From the NCBI GenBank assembly GCA_963718355.1, contig CAVQZA010000004.1:186001-250000 (forward strand): a stretch of 64,000 nucleotides of DNA, written 5' to 3'. Source of the DNA: CAVQZA01 sp963718355. Its GTDB lineage: Bacteria > Actinomycetota > Thermoleophilia > Gaiellales > Gaiellaceae. The notes beneath the pieces were generated by a model, which had not been told where the DNA came from, did not search any database, and saw only the letters and a program-made list of their open reading frames with translations. Both the position numbers and the translations under genes were made by a program. How positions within the stretch are numbered: position 1 is the first letter of the stretch; each line of letters begins with the position of its first letter. This document shows, in pieces, positions 7,655 to 16,754 of this stretch.

Positions 7655-9063
7655 ATGCAGGCGCGATGGACCGACTGGCCGCCGCGCCGCCCGCGGTGGC
7701 AGCAGTTCGCGCTCGCGACGATCGCGAGCGTGGCGGTGGTGACGCTCGTCACCGCAGTGATCGCGCTCGTCCAGGACTACGTCCCGGTTCTGAGCCTGGG
7801 CGTCCTGTACGTCTTCGCCGTCCTGCCGGTCGCAGTGCTCTGGGGCCTCTGGTTCGCGGTCCCAGTGTCCGTCGCGAGCATGCTCGCGTTCAACTGGTTC
7901 TGCCTCCCGCCGGTGCACACGTTCACGCTGGCGGACAGCGAGAACTGGTTCGCCCTCGCCGTCTACCTCTGCACGGCGATCGTGGTCAGCGACCTCGCCG
8001 CCCGGGCACGGCGTCGTGCAGCGGCGGCCGAGCAGCGCGAGCGCGAATCGGCGTTGCTCGCCGAGCTCGCGACCGCGCTCCTCGGCGGACGAGTGCTGGA
8101 AGCCGAGCTCGATGAGATTGCCGGCCGCGCCGCGAATGTCCTCGGCGTCGACCATGCCGAGATCGAGCTCGGCGTGTCGCACCGCCCACCGACCGGACAG
8201 GCGCCCCACCCGCTCGAGGCGGCGCACCGGCCGGTCGGGACGATCTACACGCCGGAGGGATCCGAGCCGAACGTCGCGGTTCGCAGCCGTTTCCTGCCCG
8301 CGCTCGCCGCCCTGCTCGCCGTCGCCGTGGAGCACGACAAGCTCGAGCTGGACGCGCTCGAAGCCGAGACACTCCGGCGCAGCGACCTCGTCAAGACCGC
8401 GCTGCTCCGCACGGTGTCACACGATCTCCGCTCGCCGTTGACCGGCATCGCGACCGCCGTCGGGACCCTGCGCAACAAGACGCTCCGCCTGAGCGACGAC
8501 GACCGAAGCGACCTGCTGGAGACGATCGAGCTCGAGTCCGGCCGCCTGAACCGGCTCGTCGCCGACCTTCTCGACCTCTCGCGGCTCGAGGCGGGCGCCG
8601 CGGCGCCGGAGCGAGAGGTGTGGGCGCTCGACGACCTGGTCCGGCAGGCGATCGACTCCCTCGATGCGGCCTCTCGAGTCGAGCTCGCCGGCGGCGAGTC
8701 GCCGCTCGTCGACATCGACGCCGCTCAGATCCAGCGGGTGCTCGCGAACCTGATCGAGAACGCACTCAAGTTCTCGCCGCCGGGCGCGTCGGTGCACGTG
8801 CGGATCACTGCGACGAGAAGCGAGGCGATCGTCCGGGTCGTCGACCAGGGCCCGGGGCTGAGCGAGGGCGAGCTCGAGCGCGTCTTCGACGCATTCCATC
8901 GCGGGAGCGGCGAGCCGGGAGGCGGCGCGGGGCTCGGTCTTGCGATCGCCCGCGGCTTCGCGGAGGCGAACAGCGGCCGCGTCTGGGCCGAGTCGAGGCC
9001 GGGCCAGGGCGCCACCTTCGCGCTCGCGCTGCCCGCGGTCGAGCTCCCCGACGAGCTTCCTGC

Positions 9064-9067
<4 letters not shown>
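7655..9067 (+). CDS. kdpD: KdpD C-terminal half: DUF4118 sensor kinase (copy 1)
   Basis: 470 residues. The N-terminus carries the four-helix KdpD membrane domain (DUF4118), with VLSLGVLYVFAVLPVAVLWG and SMLAFNWFCLPPVHTFTL. A GAF-like linker follows (about 130-235), then HisKA with His256 in LRTVSHDLRSPLTG and HATPase with NLIENALKFSPPGAS and GAGLGLAIARGF. The ATP-binding KdpD N-terminal domain and Usp domain of the E. coli protein are absent; they are encoded separately downstream. Its GTGA overlap with a KdpE-like regulator places it at the head of the kdp operon. It probably senses K+ limitation or ionic strength, perhaps together with the detached KdpD N-terminal protein. Confidence 0.9.
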
Positions 9068-9759
<692 letters not shown>

Positions 9760-9827
9760 GCCGACTTTAAGAGCGCGCCCGGAAACCGTGAGCCGTCGTT
9801 GAGACGGGCGGTCGTACGGTCAGTGTC

Positions 9828-9911
9828 ATGTTCGACGTTGCCGCAATCGCGATCGGGGTCGCGTGCTTCGCATTCGCGTTCGCGCTGCTCTGGGCGCTGG
9901 AGCGCGTCTGA
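9828..9911 (+). CDS. 27-residue membrane microprotein at the head of kdpFACB
   Basis: A short frame from ATG 9828 to TGA 9911 encodes one hydrophobic helix: MFDVAAIAIGVACFAFAFAL, then a short Glu/Arg tail. The stop overlaps the kdpF start by one base (TGATG), the same coupling used through the operon. KdpF itself is the next ORF, so this is an additional single-span peptide. It could stabilise the Kdp complex or be a leader peptide. Evidence is overlap geometry, hydrophobicity and gene position; it is too short for family assignment. Confidence 0.65.
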   Translation: MFDVAAIAIGVACFAFAFALLWALERV

Positions 9912-10000
9912 TGTCGGCCGGAGACATCTTCGGCCTGGTCGTCGCGATCGGCGTCTTCGTCTACTTGACCTACGCGCTGTTTCGCGGGGAGCGGTTCTAG
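9911..10000 (+). CDS. kdpF: K+-transporting ATPase subunit KdpF
   Basis: 29 residues, MSAGDIFGLVVAIGVFVYLT followed by YALFRGERF. It matches the KdpF pattern: one transmembrane helix, then a short tail with the typical YAL...E.F ending. KdpF sits between subunits in the Kdp complex and acts as a lipid-like stabiliser. It ends directly before the kdpA ATG (stop TAG 9998-10000, kdpA from 10001). Confidence 0.88.
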   Translation: MSAGDIFGLVVAIGVFVYLTYALFRGERF

Positions 10001-11704
10001 ATGAGCGGCCAGGGCATCGGACAGATCCTCGTCTACGCGGTCGTACTGCTCGTCCTCGCCTACCCGCTCGGCCTGTACATGGCGCGGGTCTACAACGACC
10101 CGTCCTTCGGCGGCCGCTGGCTCCGGGCGATCGAGAACTTCTTCCTCCGGCTGCTCCGCGTGGACACCTCGCGCGAGCAGGACTGGAAGAGCTACGCGAA
10201 GACGGTGCTGATCTTCAGCGCGGTCTTCTCGGTGCCGCTCTTCGCGCTGATGCGGCTCCAGGGCCACCTGCCGCTGAACCCGGACCACCTCGCGAGCGTC
10301 TCGTCGCACATCTCGCTGAACACGACCGCCAGCTTCATCACCAACACGAACTGGCAGTACTACGGCGGCGAGTACACGATGTCGTACCTGACCCAGATGG
10401 CCGGGCTCGCGGTGCAGAACTGGGTTTCCGCAGCGGTCGGCATGGCGGTGCTCGCCGCCGTCGTGCGCGGCTTCGCCCACCGCTCGACCACCGACCTCGG
10501 TAACTTCTGGCGCGACCTCTACCGGGGCCTCGTCTACATCCTGTTCCCGCTTGTCCTCGTGCTCGCCGTCGTGCTCGTCTCACAGGGCGTCGTCCAGACC
10601 TTCGACGGGCACGCGACGGCGACCACGCTCCAGGGCGCGCACCAGACGATCGCGCGCGGCCCCGCCGCCTCGCAGATCGCGATCAAGCAGCTCGGGACGA
10701 ACGGCGGCGGCTTCTACAACTCGAACTCCGCCGTGCCGTTCGAGAATCCGACCGGGCTCTCGAACTTCCTCGAGGTGCTCTCGATCCTGCTGATCCCGGC
10801 CGCGCAGGTCTTCATGTTCGGGAAGATGGTCGGCGCCATTCGCCAGGGCTGGGTGCTCTTCACGGCGATGTTCGCGATGTTCGCCGTCGGCGTCGCGATC
10901 GCCCTCCCGGCCGAGCAGCACGGCTCCGCGGTGCTGCGCAACTCGGGCGTGAACATCACGCAGGGCAACGGCTCGAGCGGCGGCAACATGTCGGACAAGG
11001 AGATCCGCTTCGGCATCGCCAACTCCGCCCTCTGGACCGTACCGACGACCGACGCCTCGAACGGCTCGGTCAACAGCGGCCTCGACGCGTACACGCCCGC
11101 CGGCGGCGCCGTCCCGCTCGTGAACATCTTCGTCGGCGAGGTGATCTTCGGCGGCGTCGGCTCCGGGCTCTACGGGATGTTCTTCTACGTGATCATCGCC
11201 GTCTTCGTGGCGGGGCTGATGATCGGCCGCACGCCCGAGTACCTCGGCAAGAAGATCGAGGCCCGCGAGATCAAATACGCGGCAGTCGGCGCGCTGTTCG
11301 TGCCGACGATGGTGCTGGTCATGACCGGCGTCTCGGTGGTGACGAAGCTCGGGCTCGCCTCGATCTTCAACCCCGGCGCGCACGGCTTCACCGAGGCGCT
11401 CTACGCCTACACCTCGCAGTCGAACAACAACGGCAGCGCGTTTGCCGGCTACGGCGCGACCAACTTCTCCGCCGAGCTCGGCACGGTTGCGCTCTACCTC
11501 GGCCGCTGGGTGCCGCTGATCGCCGCACTGGCGCTCGCAGGCTCCCTCGCCGGCAAGAAGACGGCCCCCGTCTCGGCCGGCACGTTCCGCACTGACGGGC
11601 CCATCTTCGCCGTCCTGCTCGTGGGCGTGATCGTACTCACCGCCGGGCTGATGATCTTCCCAGCTCTGACGCTCGGCCCGGTAGTGGAAGGACTGTCCCA
11701 CTGA
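10001..11704 (+). CDS. kdpA: K+-transporting ATPase subunit KdpA
   Basis: 567 residues, the usual KdpA length (about 560). It is the K+-channel-like subunit of the Superfamily-of-K+-transporters type, with about ten transmembrane helices and four selectivity-filter loops. One loop reads LGTNGGGFYNSNSAVPF around residues 228-244. N-terminal LAYPLGLYMARVY and the C-terminal KKTAPVSAGTFRTDGPIFAV stretch are family hallmarks. It takes K+ from outside and passes it to KdpB. The stop overlaps the kdpC start by one base (TGATG). Confidence 0.97.
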   Translation: MSGQGIGQILVYAVVLLVLAYPLGLYMARVYNDPSFGGRWLRAIENFFLRLLRVDTSREQDWKSYAKTVLIFSAVFSVPLFALMRLQGHLPLNPDHLASVSSHISLNTTASFITNTNWQYYGGEYTMSYLTQMAGLAVQNWVSAAVGMAVLAAVVRGFAHRSTTDLGNFWRDLYRGLVYILFPLVLVLAVVLVSQGVVQTFDGHATATTLQGAHQTIARGPAASQIAIKQLGTNGGGFYNSNSAVPFENPTGLSNFLEVLSILLIPAAQVFMFGKMVGAIRQGWVLFTAMFAMFAVGVAIALPAEQHGSAVLRNSGVNITQGNGSSGGNMSDKEIRFGIANSALWTVPTTDASNGSVNSGLDAYTPAGGAVPLVNIFVGEVIFGGVGSGLYGMFFYVIIAVFVAGLMIGRTPEYLGKKIEAREIKYAAVGALFVPTMVLVMTGVSVVTKLGLASIFNPGAHGFTEALYAYTSQSNNNGSAFAGYGATNFSAELGTVALYLGRWVPLIAALALAGSLAGKKTAPVSAGTFRTDGPIFAVLLVGVIVLTAGLMIFPALTLGPVVEGLSH

Positions 11705-12291
11705 TGCGCGCCTTCGTCAGCTCCGTCATCGCCGTCGTCGTGATCACGCTCGTCTTCGGCTTCGCGTTCCCCGCCGTGATGACCGGCTTCGCCTCCGTCG
11801 CGTTCCCGAACAAGGCCGCCGGCAGCCTGATCAAGCAGAACGGCACCGTGGTCGGCTCGAGCCTCGCGGCACAGGGCTTCACCGCGGCGAAGTACTTCCA
11901 GGAGCGCCCGTCGGCGACCTCTCCCGCCTACAACGCGGGCGCGACCACCTTCGCGAACCTCGGCCCGACGAACCCCCAGCTCACGAAGAACGTCGACGCG
12001 GCGATCGCGGCAATTCTCAAGCTCGAGGGCCCCTACAACCCGGGCCTGACCAAGGCGGACATCCCCGTCGACGCGGTCACCACCTCGGCGTCCGGGATCG
12101 ACCCCGACATCTCGCCCGCCTACGCCCAGCTCCAGGCCCACCGGATCGCTTCGGTTCGCAACCTGCCGCTCGCGACGGTGCAGTCGCTGATCTCGAAGAG
12201 CACCGACGGCCGCAGCCTCGGCTTCTTCGGCGAGCCCGGCGTCAACGTCCTGAAACTCAACCTCGCACTCGACAAGGAGACCGGTCAGTAG
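11704..12291 (+). CDS. kdpC: K+-transporting ATPase subunit KdpC
   Basis: 195 residues: one N-terminal transmembrane helix and a periplasmic-side domain. Motifs include YFQERPSAT, TTFANLGPTNPQL, SASGIDPDISPAYAQLQAHR and FFGEPGVNVLKLNLAL, all typical for KdpC. It assists K+ affinity and assembly. The gene lies between kdpA and kdpB, whereas the common order is kdpA-kdpB-kdpC. The stop TAG shares one base with the kdpB GTG start. Confidence 0.96.
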   Translation: MRAFVSSVIAVVVITLVFGFAFPAVMTGFASVAFPNKAAGSLIKQNGTVVGSSLAAQGFTAAKYFQERPSATSPAYNAGATTFANLGPTNPQLTKNVDAAIAAILKLEGPYNPGLTKADIPVDAVTTSASGIDPDISPAYAQLQAHRIASVRNLPLATVQSLISKSTDGRSLGFFGEPGVNVLKLNLALDKETGQ

Positions 12292-14333
12292 TGGCGCGCA
12301 CCTCGTCCAGCATCTTCTCCCGCGAGCTGACGCTCGCCGCGATCAAGGACTCGTTCCCCAAGCTCGATCCGCGCCTGCAGCTGAAGAACCCGGTGATGTT
12401 CATCGTCGAGCTCGGCAGCGTGATCACGACCGGGATCTTCATCCTCGAGATCGTGCGCGGCCACTACGACCAGCTCTGGTTCGTCGGCGTGATCGCGTTC
12501 TGGCTCTGGCTGACGGTGCTCTTCGCCAACTTCGCCGAGGCGATCGCCGAGGGACGCGGGAAGGCACAGGCGGCGACACTTCGCGCCACCCGCACCACGA
12601 CGCTCGCCCGGCTCCAGGACGGGCGCGAGCTGCCGGCCGCGGAGCTGCAGCGAGGCGACGTCGTGATCGTCGAAGCCGGCGATGTGATCCCCGCCGACGG
12701 CGATGTGATCGAGGGCGTCGGCTCCGTCGACGAGTCGGCGATCACCGGCGAGTCCGCGCCCGTGATCCGCGAGTCCGGCGGCGACCGCTCGGCCGTCACC
12801 GGCGGCACGAGGCTCCTCTCGGACCAGCTGGTGATCCGGGTCACCCAGGAGCCGGGCCACTCGTTCCTCGACCGCATGATCGCGCTCGTCGAGGGCGCCG
12901 AGCGGCGCAAGACCCCGAACGAGATCGCGCTGAACATCCTGCTCGCAGGGCTGACGATCACCTTCGTCGCCGCGGTCGTGACGCTGAAGCCGTTCGCGAC
13001 CTACGCCGGCACGCCGGTGTCGCAGACCGTGCTGATCGCGCTGCTCGTCTCGTTGATCCCGACCACGATCGGCGCGCTGCTGTCCGCGATCGGGATCGCG
13101 GGAATGGACCGGCTCGTGCAGCGCAACGTGCTCGCGATGTCGGGCCGCGCCGTCGAGGCCTCGGGCGACGTCGACGTGCTGCTGCTCGACAAGACCGGCA
13201 CGATCACGCTCGGCAACCGCCAGGCGGCCGAGTTCCTGCCCGTCCCGGGCGTCGACGAGCGCGAGCTCGCCGAGGTCGCCCAGCTCGCCTCGCTCGCCGA
13301 CGAGACCCCCGAGGGGCGCTCGATAGTCGTGCTCGCAAAGGAGCGCTTCGACGTGCGGGAGCGCGAGCTCGGCGAGCACAGCTTCATCCCGTTCACCGCC
13401 CAGACGCGGATGAGCGGGATCGACATCAACGGCACCGAGATCCGCAAGGGCGCCGCCGACTCGGTCAAGGCCTTCATCGAGGAGCACGGCGGCCGTGCGC
13501 CGGCCGAGCTCGACCAGATCGTGCAGGGCGTCGCGGAGCAGGGCGGCACGCCGCTGGTCGTGGCGCGGGACAACTGGGCACTCGGCGTCATCTACCTCAA
13601 GGACATCGTCAAGGGCGGCATGAACGAGCGCTTCGACGAGCTCCGCAGGATGGGCATCCGCACGGTGATGATCACGGGCGACAACCGCGTCACCGCCGCG
13701 GTGATCGCGCAGGAGGCCGGCGTCGACGACTTCCTCGCCGAGGCGACGCCCGAGGCCAAGATGGCGCTGATCAAGGAGGAGCAGGCCAAGGGCCGCATGG
13801 TCGCGATGACCGGCGACGGCACGAACGACGCGCCCGCCCTTGCGCAGGCCGACGTCGGCGTGGCGATGAACACCGGCACCACGGCCGCGAAGGAGGCCGG
13901 CAACATGGTCGACCTCGACTCGAATCCGACGAAGCTGATCGAGATCGTCGAGGTCGGCAAGCAGCTCCTGATCACCCGCGGCGCCCTCACCACGTTCTCG
14001 ATCGCCAACGACGTGGCCAAGTACTTCGCGATCTTGCCGGCGATGTTCGCCTTCACCTACGCGGCGAAGCCGGGCGAGCGCGGGCCGCTGAACACGCTCA
14101 ACGTCATGCACCTCGGCAACCCGCAGAGCGCGATCATCTCCGCGATCATCTTCAACGCCTTGATCATCCCCGCACTCGTCCCGCTCGCCCTCCGCGGCGT
14201 CCGCTACCGCGCGATCGGCGCCTCCGCGCTCCTGCGTCGCAACCTGCTGATCTACGGCCTCGGCGGCATGATTCTGCCCTTCGTGGCGATCAAGCTGATC
14301 GACCTGATCGTCTACAACGTTCTCGGGGCTTAG
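12291..14333 (+). CDS. kdpB: K+-transporting P-type ATPase subunit KdpB
   Basis: 680 residues from GTG. This is the catalytic P-type ATPase subunit of KdpFABC. The actuator motif is ITGESAP, the phosphorylation site is Asp300 in LLLDKTGTITLG, and the hinge motif is MTGDGTNDAPALAQADVG. Membrane helices include FIVELGSVITTGIFILEIV near the N-terminus and FAILPAMFAFTYAAKPGERG near the C-terminus. It hydrolyses ATP to drive high-affinity K+ import. A TAGTG overlap couples it to the following KdpD-N gene. Confidence 0.97.
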   Translation: MARTSSSIFSRELTLAAIKDSFPKLDPRLQLKNPVMFIVELGSVITTGIFILEIVRGHYDQLWFVGVIAFWLWLTVLFANFAEAIAEGRGKAQAATLRATRTTTLARLQDGRELPAAELQRGDVVIVEAGDVIPADGDVIEGVGSVDESAITGESAPVIRESGGDRSAVTGGTRLLSDQLVIRVTQEPGHSFLDRMIALVEGAERRKTPNEIALNILLAGLTITFVAAVVTLKPFATYAGTPVSQTVLIALLVSLIPTTIGALLSAIGIAGMDRLVQRNVLAMSGRAVEASGDVDVLLLDKTGTITLGNRQAAEFLPVPGVDERELAEVAQLASLADETPEGRSIVVLAKERFDVRERELGEHSFIPFTAQTRMSGIDINGTEIRKGAADSVKAFIEEHGGRAPAELDQIVQGVAEQGGTPLVVARDNWALGVIYLKDIVKGGMNERFDELRRMGIRTVMITGDNRVTAAVIAQEAGVDDFLAEATPEAKMALIKEEQAKGRMVAMTGDGTNDAPALAQADVGVAMNTGTTAAKEAGNMVDLDSNPTKLIEIVEVGKQLLITRGALTTFSIANDVAKYFAILPAMFAFTYAAKPGERGPLNTLNVMHLGNPQSAIISAIIFNALIIPALVPLALRGVRYRAIGASALLRRNLLIYGLGGMILPFVAIKLIDLIVYNVLGA

Positions 14334-15421
14334 TGCGAGGCCATTACCGGATCCTCCTGGGCATGGCCGCCGGGGTCGGCAAGACCTACCGGATGCTCCA
14401 GGAGGGACGGCAGGCTCAGGTCGAGGGCCGCGACGTCGTGATCGGATACCTCGAGCCGCACGACCGCCCCGAGACGGCCGCGCTGGCCGAGGGAATCGAG
14501 GTCGTGCCGCGCCTCCTCACCCACCACGGCAGCCTCGCGCTCGGAGAGATGGACGTCGACGCGGTGATCCGCCGCTCGGCCGAGCTGACGCTGATCGACG
14601 AGCTCGCGCACACCAACGCGGTAGGGATGCGCAACGAGAAACGCTACCAGGACATCGAGGAGGTGCTGGCCGCGGGGATCGACGTGATCTCGACGGTCAA
14701 CGTCCAGCACCTCGAAAGCCTCAACGACTCTATCGCCGAGCTGACCGAGATCCGCGTCCGCGAGACGTTCCCCGACCGGATCCTCGAGGAGGCCGACGAG
14801 GTCGTCCTCGTCGATCTCACTCCCGAAGCACTGCAGAAGCGGATGCTCGCCGGCAAGGTCTACCCGAAGGAGCGGGCCGAGGTAGCGCTCCAGAACTTCT
14901 TCCGGCTCGAGAAGCTCTCGGCCCTGCGCGAGCTCGCCCTGCGCGAGGTCGCCGAGGATGTCGGACAGCGCCGCCAGGCGACGGTGCTCGATCCGCTCAG
15001 TCATCAGGCCGTCGCCGAGCGCGTGCTCACGCTCGTGACGCCAGAGCCGCGCTCGCAGCGCCTGCTTCGGCGCGCGTGGCGCTCGGCCGAGCGGCTCGGC
15101 GCCGACCTCGACGCGCTGTGGGTCCACAAGCCCGGCAAAGCGCTCACAGACGAGGAGCAGATCTCGCTCGCGGCGCTCCGGCGCCTCTCGATCGTCCTCG
15201 GCGCGCACTTTCTCGAGGCCGAGGACGGAGACCTCGTCGGGGCGGTACGCCGGATCGTCTACGAGCGCGGGTCGACGTACGTGTTCCTCGGAACCCCCGA
15301 CGAGCGGCGCCGGACCGAGATCATGCGCGGCTCGCTCGTGTCCGCGCTCGTACGCGAGCTCCCCGGGATCGACATTCGCGTCGTTGCAAACCGCGCCGAC
15401 CGGAAGGAGCTGAAGCCGTGA
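14333..15421 (+). CDS. kdpD: Stand-alone KdpD N-terminal sensor domain with Usp domain
   Basis: 362 residues from GTG. Residues 1-210 are the KdpD domain (PF02702), with Walker A GMAAGVGKTYRML at 10-22, LIDELAHTNAVGMRNEKRYQ and ISTVNVQHLESLND. Residues about 230-355 form a Usp-like domain. The protein ends there: DUF4118, HisKA and HATPase regions are absent. In E. coli KdpD these parts are one polypeptide. Here the kinase half is encoded at the head of the operon and again at 19.4-20.8 kb. It may act as a detached cytoplasmic regulator (ATP or second-messenger binding) that docks on one or both kinases; this is inference. Confidence 0.92.
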   Translation: MRGHYRILLGMAAGVGKTYRMLQEGRQAQVEGRDVVIGYLEPHDRPETAALAEGIEVVPRLLTHHGSLALGEMDVDAVIRRSAELTLIDELAHTNAVGMRNEKRYQDIEEVLAAGIDVISTVNVQHLESLNDSIAELTEIRVRETFPDRILEEADEVVLVDLTPEALQKRMLAGKVYPKERAEVALQNFFRLEKLSALRELALREVAEDVGQRRQATVLDPLSHQAVAERVLTLVTPEPRSQRLLRRAWRSAERLGADLDALWVHKPGKALTDEEQISLAALRRLSIVLGAHFLEAEDGDLVGAVRRIVYERGSTYVFLGTPDERRRTEIMRGSLVSALVRELPGIDIRVVANRADRKELKP

Positions 15422-15957
15422 CCGCGATCGTCATCCTTCTCGCCGCGCTGGTCCTCACGCTCGGGACGGCGCTGCTCGTCCAGCTCGCGCGACGGTCGCG
15501 TCCGGCACGCAGGCTGCCCGTCAACAAGGGCGCCCGCCGCGTGCTCGTCGCGTTCTCCGGGAGCCTCGATTCCACGATAGTCGACGCAGCGATCCGCATC
15601 GCCCGGGCCGAGGAAGCGGTACTGGTCCCGGCGTATCTCCTCGTCGTCCCGCTCCGCTACGCCGAGGACTCGCCGCTCAGAGAGGAGGTGCAGGTCGCGA
15701 TGCCGCAGCTCGAGGCCGTCGAGCACGCGGCGCTCAGAGCCGGCGTCCCGGTCGATGCGCGAATCGAGAAGGGTCGCACCCTCACCCACGCGCTGAAGCG
15801 GCTCTGGGAGGTCGAGAAGTTCGACCGCATCATCGCGCCGGCCCCGGCAAACGGCCACGGCTTCACCGAGAAGGAGCTCGCGTGGGTGCTCACGCACTCG
15901 CCCTCCGAGACCGTCGTGCTGAAACCGATGCCGTACGCGGATTCGCTGACTCGTTAG
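15418..15957 (+). CDS. Membrane-anchored universal-stress-type protein at the kdp operon end
   Basis: 179 residues from GTG 15418 (GTGA overlap with the KdpD-N stop). One N-terminal transmembrane helix (VTAIVILLAALVLTLGTALL) is followed by an alpha/beta domain resembling UspA: RRVLVAFSGSLDSTIVDAAI and RIARAEEAVLVPAYLLVVPL. The C-terminal nucleotide motif GX2GX9G is not obvious, so ATP binding is doubtful. Linkage to kdp suggests a role in K+ homeostasis or in modulating the split KdpD. It is the last gene of the kdp run; about 105 bases follow before the next start. Confidence 0.75.
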   Translation: MTAIVILLAALVLTLGTALLVQLARRSRPARRLPVNKGARRVLVAFSGSLDSTIVDAAIRIARAEEAVLVPAYLLVVPLRYAEDSPLREEVQVAMPQLEAVEHAALRAGVPVDARIEKGRTLTHALKRLWEVEKFDRIIAPAPANGHGFTEKELAWVLTHSPSETVVLKPMPYADSLTR

Positions 15958-16062
15958 GCGAAAACCCCGCAACGACGTTCCGCACCTGCCCCGATTGCCC
16001 GCGCGCTCCCAAAGATGAGAGTAGGCGCAAGGCAAGTCAATAGCATGAAGGGAGCAGGAGAA

Positions 16063-16695
16063 ATGCGTAAAGCACTGGAAATCGGAGGCTTCATCGCAGC
16101 AGCCGTCCTCATCGCGTTCGGCGTCGTCGCCATCGTGATGGGTGTCAACGGCCGCAGCACTGTGAACAGCAGCGTCAAGAACGAGGCGATTGTCGGCACT
16201 CCCGACATGACGCCTGCGGGGATCAAGCCCGAGGTCACGAAGGCCGGGCTCCAGAACGTGTCGATCCCGAGCTGCAGCGTCGCGGGCAAGACGGTCACGA
16301 ACGGCGCCACGGCTCGTTGCTTCGCTCAGTACATGCGGATCCACACGCTCGTCGCGACGGGCGGCCTGACGTATGCGCAGATGCCGCGCTTTGCGAGCGC
16401 TGACGGCAAGGGCACGAACGACGCCACCAAGGCGGTCATCGTCAACGGCCAGCCGCAGGACAACGGTCTCCGCAACCTCTGGGTCACCGAGACCGCGCTC
16501 ACGACGGCGCTGAACACCTCGTACCTCGCGTCGCAGATCGCGCTCTTCGGGATCGTCGTCGGGATCGCGCTCCTCCTCTCGGGGATCGGCTTCCTGATCC
16601 TCGCCCTCGGCGGCGCGCTCCGCAGCGAGGACTCCGTGCTCTTCGGCAAGAAGAGCGCCAAGGTTCCGGCGGTCCCCACGCCGGTCTCCGCGTAG
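16063..16695 (+). CDS. Conserved two-helix membrane protein of unknown function
   Basis: 210 residues from ATG 16063, chosen because GGAGCAGGAG precedes it; an ATG at 16045 is the alternative. One transmembrane helix near the start (IGGFIAAAVLIAFGVVAIVM) and one near 155-180 flank an extracytoplasmic loop of about 120 residues. The loop includes VGTPDMTPAGIKPEV, PSCSVAGKTVTNGATARCFA and YMRIHTLVATGGLTYAQMP. The loop has two cysteines (CS... and RCF). I recall similar actinobacterial proteins carrying the misleading label LigA dioxygenase; nothing here supports a dioxygenase. Function unknown. Confidence 0.75.
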   Translation: MRKALEIGGFIAAAVLIAFGVVAIVMGVNGRSTVNSSVKNEAIVGTPDMTPAGIKPEVTKAGLQNVSIPSCSVAGKTVTNGATARCFAQYMRIHTLVATGGLTYAQMPRFASADGKGTNDATKAVIVNGQPQDNGLRNLWVTETALTTALNTSYLASQIALFGIVVGIALLLSGIGFLILALGGALRSEDSVLFGKKSAKVPAVPTPVSA

Positions 16696-16718
16696 CAGCT
16701 TCTGCTCCCGCGGAAGAG

Positions 16719-16749
16719 CGAAGGGTCGCCCCAGGGCGGCCCTTCGTTT
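16719..16749. terminator. Intrinsic terminator
   Basis: CGAAGGG (16719-16725) pairs with CCCTTCG (16740-16746), and the inner bases CGCC/GGCG extend the stem. TTTA follows on the plus strand. It sits between the convergent two-helix membrane protein and permease genes. Confidence 0.75.
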
Positions 16750-16754
16750 ACCCC

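Noticed and set aside
12285..14111. Long minus-strand open frame antisense to kdpB
   Set aside because: Composition is Arg/Asp/His-rich without motifs, and kdpB is unmistakable on the other strand.
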